7,447 nt of DNA from an uncultured Pseudorhodoferax sp. (GTDB taxonomy: Bacteria; Pseudomonadota; Gammaproteobacteria; Burkholderiales; Burkholderiaceae), in NCBI GenBank assembly GCA_913776795.1, contig CAJYRH010000394.1, positions 1 to 7,447 on the forward strand. Reading direction: 5' to 3'. A program made the translations under genes and the position numbers. This document shows, in pieces, positions 1-7,447 of this stretch (positions are counted from its first letter, which is position 1; each line of letters starts with the position of its first letter). Under the pieces are notes generated by a model that saw only the letters and a list, made by a program, of their open reading frames with translations, made no database searches and was not told where the DNA came from.

Positions 1-520
1 CGGGGCTGTAGGCGTCGCCCGCCAGGGTCTGCACGCCCTTGGCGCGGCTCAGGCAGCCGACGATGGACAGGAACAGTTCGAGGCGGCGCAGCTCGGTGGC
101 GCCCACCAGTTCCTGCAGCAGCGGGGCCACGGTCTCGACGGTCTGCGGGCCGAACAGCGCGCCGCGCCGGCTCAGCCGCAACAGCGGCTGCAGGCTGGCC
201 AATTCGGGCAGGACCACGGCGGTGTCGTGCACGAACTGCTCGGAGAACTGCAGCACGCGGCTGCGCAGCGGCACCTGCTGCACGTCGCCCAGCGCGCTGA
301 CCCAGTTGTGCGGCAGGTGCGGGCCGGTCAGCACCAGGTTGCCCGGCCCGAAGCGGCCGATGAAGTCGCCGACGAAGTAGTGGCCGCTGGTGTGCACCAC
401 GTGGTGCAGCTCGTACTCGGGATGGAAGTGCCAGCGCACCGTGTGGTACGGGTAGCCATGTTCCCAGGCCTTGAACGACTGCGTGCGTCCGATCTGGACG
501 ACTTCCAGGTCCGGCTTCAT
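1..520 (-). CDS. AraC-family transcriptional regulator, N-terminal cupin part (3' end outside window)
   Basis: About 173 codons are visible, starting at the ATG complementary to 518-520 and running off the left edge. The product resembles the N-terminal ligand-sensing cupin half of AraC-family regulators. A His-rich strand WHFHPEYELHHV lies at residues 30-41, the turn GHYFVGDFIGRFGPGNLVLTG around 46-66, and GPHLPHNW at 66-73, followed by a helical segment ending near LAGDAY. This order is typical of the cupin and linker of one-component cytoplasmic regulators whose two HTH motifs sit in the last 100 or so residues; that DNA-binding part is not in the window. A GAGGAG ribosome binding site seven bases upstream supports the start. 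The effector cannot be told from the sequence. The next gene is divergent, across 349 bases that contain two palindromes, so autoregulation or control of that neighbour is possible but unproven. Confidence 0.88.
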   Translation of the reverse strand, partial: MKPDLEVVQIGRTQSFKAWEHGYPYHTVRWHFHPEYELHHVVHTSGHYFVGDFIGRFGPGNLVLTGPHLPHNWVSALGDVQQVPLRSRVLQFSEQFVHDTAVVLPELASLQPLLRLSRRGALFGPQTVETVAPLLQELVGATELRRLELFLSIVGCLSRAKGVQTLAGDAYSP

Positions 521-527
521 CGTGCTG

Positions 528-533
528 CTCCTC
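528..533 (-). promoter_or_regulatory. Shine-Dalgarno site of the AraC-family gene
   Basis: On the minus strand the sequence reads GAGGAG, then seven bases, then ATG. This is a near-ideal ribosome binding site and fixes the start of the AraC-type regulator at 520. Confidence 0.75.
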
Positions 534-600
534 TCGTTGTCTCCTGCCGGGCCTGCCGTTGCGCGCGCTGTGAGCGGGCGGCGAACGCCAGGCGGCGGAA

Positions 601-613
601 TGCATCGTATGCA
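601..613. repeat. Inverted repeat TGCAT-CGT-ATGCA
   Basis: Perfect five-base arms flank a three-base centre. It lies about 80 bases upstream of the AraC-type start and two bases from a second palindrome. Its position in a divergent intergenic region is what one expects of an operator, but short palindromes also occur by chance, and no known site was recognised. Confidence 0.4.
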
Positions 614-615
614 GG

Positions 616-631
616 GGCTGGTCAACCAGCC
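616..631. repeat. Inverted repeat GGCTGGT-CA-ACCAGCC, possible operator
   Basis: Perfect seven-base arms are separated by two bases, giving a 16-base near-perfect palindrome about 95 bases upstream of the AraC-type gene. The tight centre suits a dimeric DNA-binding protein better than an RNA hairpin. It covers the minus-strand TTGACC hexamer, so binding here could block a promoter for the regulator. AraC-family proteins usually bind direct half-sites, so a different regulator may be involved. The regulator is unknown. Confidence 0.45.
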
Positions 632-869
632 ACTACGAATCGAGCCGGCAACCTGTACTTTTTTGGCATCCGATGGCCATGGCAAAGCCGACATTGCGTA
701 GTAACCCTAGGGCGCAGATGGCCGGATCGTGCTGGCGCAGTGCAAGGTGCCGCTGGGCCGCGTCCGCCAGGCGGCTGCACGTTGTCGGGCGCTTGGCGCG
801 CGGCGCGCACGCGCACGGCCGCGGCGTGCCGCTGTACTACCATGGCCGGCCGCTGAAACCGCCACCACG

Positions 870-1310
870 ATGCCCATGCGCTCCATTCCCGCGCTGGCCT
901 GCTCGGCCTTGCTGCTGTTGCCGCCCGGCCTGTCACAGGCCCAGAAGATCACCGTCGACCGCGATGCCTACATGGCGCGCTGCACCGCGCTGATCTACCC
1001 GCTGGACGAGACGCTGCTGAACCGCCTGGCGGCGCGCGACGGCTTCGTCCAGCAGTCCATGGCCTACCTGCGTGCCACGCGCGATGTCTGCGGCTGCGGG
1101 TTCGAGCAGGCGCAGGGCGCGCTCAACGCGCGCCAGCTCCTGCTATTCGCCCACCGCGGCTTCGAAACGCTGCAGGAGGGCATCGCCCAGGTGTTCGAGC
1201 CGGCCGACCGCGACGCCGTCGGCAAGTTCGAAAAGGAGCACAAGGGCTACCGGCAATGCGCCGAGACCTTCGACCGGCGCGTGCAGGAAACCGCCGGGGC
1301 AACGAAGTAG
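870..1310 (+). CDS. Small exported protein with four mature cysteines, family unknown
   Basis: The gene encodes 146 residues. The N-terminus is a plausible Sec signal peptide: Met-Pro-Met-Arg, a hydrophobic core at about residues 7-20, and a likely cut after S-Q-A at residue 24, leaving a mature protein of about 122 residues in the periplasm. The mature part looks mainly helical, is rich in charged residues, and has cysteines at 38, 74, 76 and 130; Cys74 and Cys76 form a Cys-Gly-Cys pair. These could make two disulphides or bind a metal or haem, but no CxxCH haem motif is present. I do not recognise the family. I prefer the ATG at 870 because it gives a proper signal peptide; the ATG at 876 would serve equally. 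No good Shine-Dalgarno site precedes either. The open frame reaches back to 729, but that extension is Arg/Ala-rich and would bury the signal peptide. Confidence 0.75.
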   Translation: MPMRSIPALACSALLLLPPGLSQAQKITVDRDAYMARCTALIYPLDETLLNRLAARDGFVQQSMAYLRATRDVCGCGFEQAQGALNARQLLLFAHRGFETLQEGIAQVFEPADRDAVGKFEKEHKGYRQCAETFDRRVQETAGATK

Positions 1311-1327
1311 CGGCCTGCACCGGCCGC
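1310..1327 (+). terminator. Hairpin at the stop codon of the exported-protein gene
   Basis: GCGGCC and GGCCGC are perfect six-base arms around a six-base loop, beginning at the last base of the TAG stop. There is no T-run after it, so it may be a weak or factor-dependent terminator or a 3'-end stabilising structure. In DNA this GC-rich, such stems also arise by chance. Confidence 0.35.
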
Positions 1328-1444
1328 CCATGCGTGCCGGCTCGGCCGACGCCCTGCGCGGACGGGACCGCCAGACCGAACCCATGCCGCCGGGCGACGG
1401 GCCCGGCCACCCGCCAGCGCGGATCGGAGGCGCGGGCGTGCGCA

Positions 1445-1459
1445 CGGCCTCTCAGGCCG
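1445..1459 (-). terminator. Short GC hairpin overlapping the stop of the 69-residue gene
   Basis: CGGCCT and AGGCCG pair perfectly around a three-base loop; the TGA stop of the minus-strand gene lies partly in the loop. There is no T-run. It may help end transcription between the two converging genes, but the stem is only six pairs. Confidence 0.25.
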
Positions 1460-1661
1460 CGGGCTTGTCGGGCAGGCGCTTGATCTGGATGGCCCGCCCG
1501 GTCCACACGCCGCCGGGCGGCAGCGCGCGGATGGCCGCCTTCTGTGCGTTGCCGAGGTCCTTCTCGTTGTCGATGTAGGCGGCACTGACCTGGATGCTGC
1601 GCGGGCGCGGGTCGTGCGGGTCGGGCAGGATCAAACTGATCTCGTACGTGGGGGTCGTCAT
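1452..1661 (-). CDS. Hypothetical 69-residue protein
   Basis: This short cytoplasmic protein has no signal peptide and no membrane segment. Its composition is protein-like, unlike the Arg/Ala-rich shadow frames around it: it opens MTTPTYEISLILPDP, then a probable beta strand SIQVSAAYID, a charged helix NEKDLGNAQKAAIRAL, and a final beta hairpin around GGVWTGRAIQIKRLP. The pattern suggests a small alpha/beta fold. I recognise no family and assign no function. The start is the only ATG giving this frame a sensible N-terminus, yet no Shine-Dalgarno site is evident in the 25 bases upstream. It runs in the same direction as the kinase gene but 173 bases downstream of it, with a strong hairpin between, so it is probably transcribed separately. 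Confidence 0.7.
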   Translation of the reverse strand: MTTPTYEISLILPDPHDPRPRSIQVSAAYIDNEKDLGNAQKAAIRALPPGGVWTGRAIQIKRLPDKPAA

Positions 1662-1729
1662 GCCGGGATTTTCGGCGATGGCTGGGTGCTACCCGCCACT
1701 CCTCGCCACCGCAGACGTACACGCGGCCG

Positions 1730-1798
1730 GCCGCAGCCGCAGCCGGCGCGGCCACCGCCATTGCCACTGCCACTGCCGCTGCCGCTGCGGCTGCCCCC
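1730..1798. repeat. Degenerate GCC-containing hexamer repeat tract
   Basis: Three hexamers (GCCGCA twice, then GCCGGC) at 1730-1747 are followed, after a three-base slip, by eight in-phase units at 1751-1798. Those eight read GCCACC, GCCATT, GCCACT twice, GCCGCT twice, GCGGCT and GCCCCC. The tract is non-coding and lies between the kinase stop and the 69-residue gene, about 70 bases upstream of the latter's start. It most likely grew by slippage of a six-base unit and then diverged. No regulatory role can be read from it. Confidence 0.6.
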
Positions 1799-1812
1799 GC
1801 AGGGCTGGTGAT

Positions 1813-1832
1813 CTGCCCGGATGGCCGGGCAG
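1813..1832 (-). terminator. Strong hairpin just after the hybrid kinase stop codon
   Basis: CTGCCCGG and CCGGGCAG pair perfectly over eight bases around a four-base loop, two bases past the TGA stop of the kinase gene. Position and stem strength fit a transcription terminator for the leftward unit. The sequence after the stem on the minus strand (ATCACCAG) has no T-run, so it is not a textbook intrinsic terminator. Confidence 0.55.
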
Positions 1833-1834
1833 GC

Positions 1835-5329
<3,495 letters not shown>

Positions 5330-5389
5330 GGAGCACCCATCGCACATTGGTGGACGGATGAAGGGCCCCCGTCGCCTGGCCGATCCCGG

Positions 5390-5404
5390 TCTGCAGCCTG
5401 CAGA
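5390..5404. repeat. Inverted repeat TCTGCAG-C-CTGCAGA upstream of the kinase gene
   Basis: Perfect seven-base arms lie around one central base, about 60 bases upstream of the kinase start and about 90 past the proX stop. Related GCAGTGCAGA sequence follows at 5411-5420. The location suits an operator for the kinase gene or a processing or termination structure after proX. No known regulator site was recognised. Confidence 0.4.
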
Positions 5405-5461
5405 TCCGGTGCAGTGCAGATGGTCGGCCCTCGCGGTGCACGATTGCGGCGGGACTGTGAC

Positions 5462-5475
5462 GCGGCGCATGCCGC
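5462..5475 (-). terminator. GC hairpin downstream of proX
   Basis: GCGGC and GCCGC arms surround a four-base loop, 16 bases past the TAA stop of proX on the minus strand. There is no T-run. It may attenuate transcription from the transport operon into the kinase gene, but the stem is short. Confidence 0.3.
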
Positions 5476-5491
5476 ACGCCCCGACCGTGAA

Positions 5492-6496
5492 TTAATCCGC
5501 GGCCGCCCGGCGTGCCTGTTCGATCCAGCCGTCGAAGGTCTTCTGGTGCGCCTTGATCCAGCCATCGGTGTGGCGGGCGATGTCGGCGGCGGTGCTTTCG
5601 CCATCGCGCATGCGCAGGTTCTGCACGTTGATGTCCCCCACCGGCACCTGCATCACTGCGAACAGCTTCGCCGCAGCCGGGTTGGCCTGGGCGAAGGCTC
5701 TATTGGCCACGATGTGTTGTGTGTTCGGCGTGAAGCCGTAGTTCTGGCCGTTCGGCAGCTGGGTGTCGATGCCCTTCTGTTCGCCGGGCAGCGAGGAGAA
5801 CGGCACCTGCAGCCAGACCACGTCCTTGCCCGGTTGCAGCACGCCGCTGACCCAGTACGGCGTCCAGGTGTAATACAGGATGGGCTTGCCTTCCTTGTAG
5901 CGCGCCATGGTGTCGGCCATCAGCGCGGCGTAGCTGCCCTGCTGGTGGGTGACGCTGTCGGACAAGCCGTAGGCCTTGATCTGGTGGTTGATCACCGCCT
6001 CGCAACCCCAGCCCGGGTTGCAACCGGTCAGGTCGGCGCGCCCGTCGCCGTTGGTGTCGAACAGCTTGGCGATGGCCGGGTCCTTGAGCTGGTCGATGCG
6101 GCGGATCTTGTGCGCGTCGGCCGTCTTCCTGTCGATCAGGTAGCCCTGCAGCGCGTTGGTGGAGTAGGTGCCCTGCCGGTAGAGCTTGGCCTCGCCACCA
6201 GCGTTCTTGAAGAAGTCGTCGTGCAAAGGCTTCCAGGCGGAGGCCAGGAAGGTCGCGTCGCCGTTGGCGATGGCCAGGTAGGCGGTGGCGTACTCCACCT
6301 CGCGGATCGGCTGCACGTCGTAGCCCAGCTTTTCCAGGCCACGGCTCACCAGCAGCGTCTGGAAGGTTTCCTCGGCGATGGAGCTCTTGAGCGGCTGCAC
6401 CTTGATGCCCTTGCCGGGCAGGTCCTGGGCCATGGCTGCGGCCGAGGTGGCCAGCAGGCCCGCGGCGATGGCGATGCGAAGGGATTGGATTTTCAT
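5492..6496 (-). CDS. proX: ProX, glycine betaine/L-proline-binding periplasmic protein
   Basis: This 334-residue protein (E. coli ProX is 330) binds glycine betaine and proline betaine in the periplasm and delivers them to the ProW/ProV ABC transporter for osmoprotection. A Sec signal peptide covers residues 1-23 with the cut after A-M-A. Counting from Gln24, the tryptophans at precursor positions 88, 163 and 211 fall at mature 65, 140 and 188, the aromatic-cage positions of E. coli ProX. The cysteines of GCNPGWGCE (159, 165) fall at mature 136 and 142, the E. coli disulphide. Long stretches such as [14 protein letters not shown] and [10 protein letters not shown] are close to the E. coli protein, so this is an orthologue rather than a distant OpuAC-type protein. 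An AAAGGAG site seven bases upstream fixes the start. The gene lies 23 bases after proW and is surely in the same operon. Confidence 0.97.
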   Translation of the reverse strand: MKIQSLRIAIAAGLLATSAAAMAQDLPGKGIKVQPLKSSIAEETFQTLLVSRGLEKLGYDVQPIREVEYATAYLAIANGDATFLASAWKPLHDDFFKNAGGEAKLYRQGTYSTNALQGYLIDRKTADAHKIRRIDQLKDPAIAKLFDTNGDGRADLTGCNPGWGCEAVINHQIKAYGLSDSVTHQQGSYAALMADTMARYKEGKPILYYTWTPYWVSGVLQPGKDVVWLQVPFSSLPGEQKGIDTQLPNGQNYGFTPNTQHIVANRAFAQANPAAAKLFAVMQVPVGDINVQNLRMRDGESTAADIARHTDGWIKAHQKTFDGWIEQARRAAAD

Positions 6497-6503
6497 GCGA
6501 AGG

Positions 6504-6510
6504 CTCCTTT
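6504..6510 (-). promoter_or_regulatory. Shine-Dalgarno site of proX
   Basis: The minus strand reads AAAGGAG seven bases before the proX ATG, within the 23-base gap after proW. It settles the proX start at 6496 against the 47-residue upstream extension of the open frame, and gives proX its own strong initiation signal, in keeping with the high copy number a binding protein needs. Confidence 0.85.
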
Positions 6511-6519
6511 CAGTGTGAT

Positions 6520-7447
6520 TCAGTGGATGTGCACGGCCAGGGCGGCAGTGGCTTCGTTGGTGTTTTCGGCGGCCTTGGCGGGCTGCGGCTTGCGCTGCAC
6601 CGCGCGCACGACCAGGGCGGCGGGGCCGGTCTGCCACCAGTGGCGGGCGCCACGGCGGGGCTGGCCCATGGCCTGGGTGATGCGGTCCAGCGTGATGGCC
6701 AGCAGCACGATGCCCAGGCCGCCCACGGTGGCCAGGCCCATGTCCAGCCGACCGATGCCGCGCAGCACCATCTGGCCCAGGCCGCCCACGGCGATCATGG
6801 AGGCGATGACGACCATCGACAGCGACAGCATCAGCGCCTGGTTGATGCCGGCCATGATGGACGGCATGGCCAGCGGCAGCTGCACCTTGGCCAGCAGCTG
6901 CCAGGGCGAGGCGCCATAGGCCTTGGCCGCCTCGACCAGGTCGGGCCGCACCTGGCGGATGCCCAGTGTGGTCAGGCGCACCAGCGGCGGCAGCGCGAAC
7001 ACGATGGTCACGATCACCCCCGGCACGTTGCCGATGCCGAACAGCATGACCACGGGCACCAGGTAGACGAACGCCGGCGTGGTCTGCATGGCGTCCAGCA
7101 CCGGGCGGGCGATGCGGTTGGCGCGGTCGCTCGAGGCCAGCAGGATGCCCAGCGGCAGGCCCAGCACCAGGCAGAAGGCCAGCGAGGTCAGCACCAGCGA
7201 CAGCGTGACCATGGCCTCGGGCCAGATGCCCAGCATGGCCACCAGCATCAGCGAGACGACCGCGCCGATGGCAATCGCCCGGCCCGCGAACTGCCAGGCC
7301 AGCAGGCCCAGCAGGGCGACCATGGCCATGGTGGGCACGGACTGCAGCAGGCCTTCGACGCTCTGCAGCGTGGCGTCGATGGGGCCGCGCACGGTCTGGA
7401 AGAAGGGGCGGAAGTGTTCGACCGCCCAGGCCAGGCCCTGGTTGATC
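6520..7447 (-). CDS. proW: ProW, glycine betaine/proline ABC transporter permease (5' end outside window)
   Basis: The visible 308 residues are the permease of the ProU-type transporter, an inner-membrane protein that forms the betaine channel with ATPase ProV and binding protein ProX. The frame is open to the right edge, beginning [12 protein letters not shown], so the GTG at 7390-7392 is internal. Several membrane segments are evident, among them [46 protein letters not shown], a segment around [15 protein letters not shown], and [14 protein letters not shown]. The EAA loop that docks the ATPase reads [36 protein letters not shown] and [20 protein letters not shown] sequences match E. coli ProW closely (here [16 protein letters not shown]). 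After the last membrane segment there is a basic, then Ala/Glu-rich tail of roughly 50 residues, somewhat longer than I recall for E. coli and probably cytoplasmic. proV is expected just upstream, outside the window. Confidence 0.96.
   Translation of the reverse strand, partial: INQGLAWAVEHFRPFFQTVRGPIDATLQSVEGLLQSVPTMAMVALLGLLAWQFAGRAIAIGAVVSLMLVAMLGIWPEAMVTLSLVLTSLAFCLVLGLPLGILLASSDRANRIARPVLDAMQTTPAFVYLVPVVMLFGIGNVPGVIVTIVFALPPLVRLTTLGIRQVRPDLVEAAKAYGASPWQLLAKVQLPLAMPSIMAGINQALMLSLSMVVIASMIAVGGLGQMVLRGIGRLDMGLATVGGLGIVLLAITLDRITQAMGQPRRGARHWWQTGPAALVVRAVQRKPQPAKAAENTNEATAALAVHIH

Larger units (their letters stand above)
521..869. other. 349-base intergenic region between divergent genes
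   Basis: No coding frame here looks like a protein: the open frames are rich in Arg, Ala and Pro and lack recognisable motifs. The middle part (about 600-710) is less GC-rich than its surroundings. It includes two inverted repeats at 601-613 and 616-631 and a short T-run near 659-664. A TTGACC hexamer on the minus strand (620-625) could be a -35 element for the AraC-type gene, but the hexamer 17 bases on (CATTCC) is a poor -10, so I do not call a promoter. The part from 715 to 869 is very GC-rich and I see nothing definite in it. Confidence 0.5.

Noticed and set aside
729..869. An upstream start for the exported protein.
   Set aside because: The added 47 residues are Arg/Ala-rich and would place the signal peptide in the middle of the protein.
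870..905. Lipoprotein signal (L-A-C) in the exported protein.
   Set aside because: The cysteine at residue 11 precedes the hydrophobic core, and the preceding residues do not fit a lipobox; a signal peptidase I site at residue 24 fits better.
1730..1798. CRISPR-like or binding-site array.
   Set aside because: Units are six bases long, contiguous and degenerate, with no spacers; simple slippage explains them.
5330..5470. A longer N-terminus for the hybrid kinase.
   Set aside because: The 47 extra residues are Arg/Cys/Pro-rich, carry no motif and precede a natural membrane-protein start.
5414..6919. A 501-codon plus-strand frame opposite proX and proW.
   Set aside because: Same antisense effect; the minus strand encodes unmistakable ProX and ProW.

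Overview
The window is GC-rich throughout, with strong G/C preference at third codon positions. It looks like a chromosomal segment from a high-GC proteobacterium. Protein style and gene content (an AraC-type cupin regulator, an E. coli-like ProW/ProX pair, a multi-PAS hybrid kinase) suggest Betaproteobacteria, perhaps Burkholderiales; that placement is inference, not something the sequence proves. I see no insertion sequence, phage gene, CRISPR array, tRNA or rRNA.

Layout, left to right. At 1-520 (minus) is the N-terminal part of an AraC-family regulator whose DNA-binding end lies outside the window. A 349-base gap follows, holding two neighbouring inverted repeats and no convincing gene. 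At 870-1310 (plus) is a small exported protein of unknown family with four cysteines in the mature part. At 1452-1661 (minus) is a 69-residue hypothetical protein. A GC-rich hexamer-repeat tract lies between it and the kinase gene. At 1835-5329 (minus) is a 1164-residue membrane hybrid sensor histidine kinase: an extracytoplasmic sensor region, three PAS domains, HisKA, HATPase and a receiver. At 5492-6496 (minus) is proX and at 6520-7447 (minus) is proW, cut by the right edge.

The clearest functional unit is the proW-proX end of a proVWX (ProU-type) glycine betaine/proline ABC uptake operon. proV would be expected just beyond the right edge. ProX keeps the three aromatic-cage tryptophans and the cysteine pair of the E. 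coli protein. The hybrid kinase follows in the same direction after 162 bases, so it could be read through from the transport operon or have its own promoter. A link to osmotic or betaine sensing is only a hypothesis. The left-hand genes have no evident relation to this unit.

Most of the window is ordinary housekeeping or adaptive content. The least explained items are the cysteine-containing exported protein, the 69-residue protein, the paired palindromes upstream of the AraC-type gene, the hexamer tract, and the placement of an orphan hybrid kinase beside a betaine transporter.
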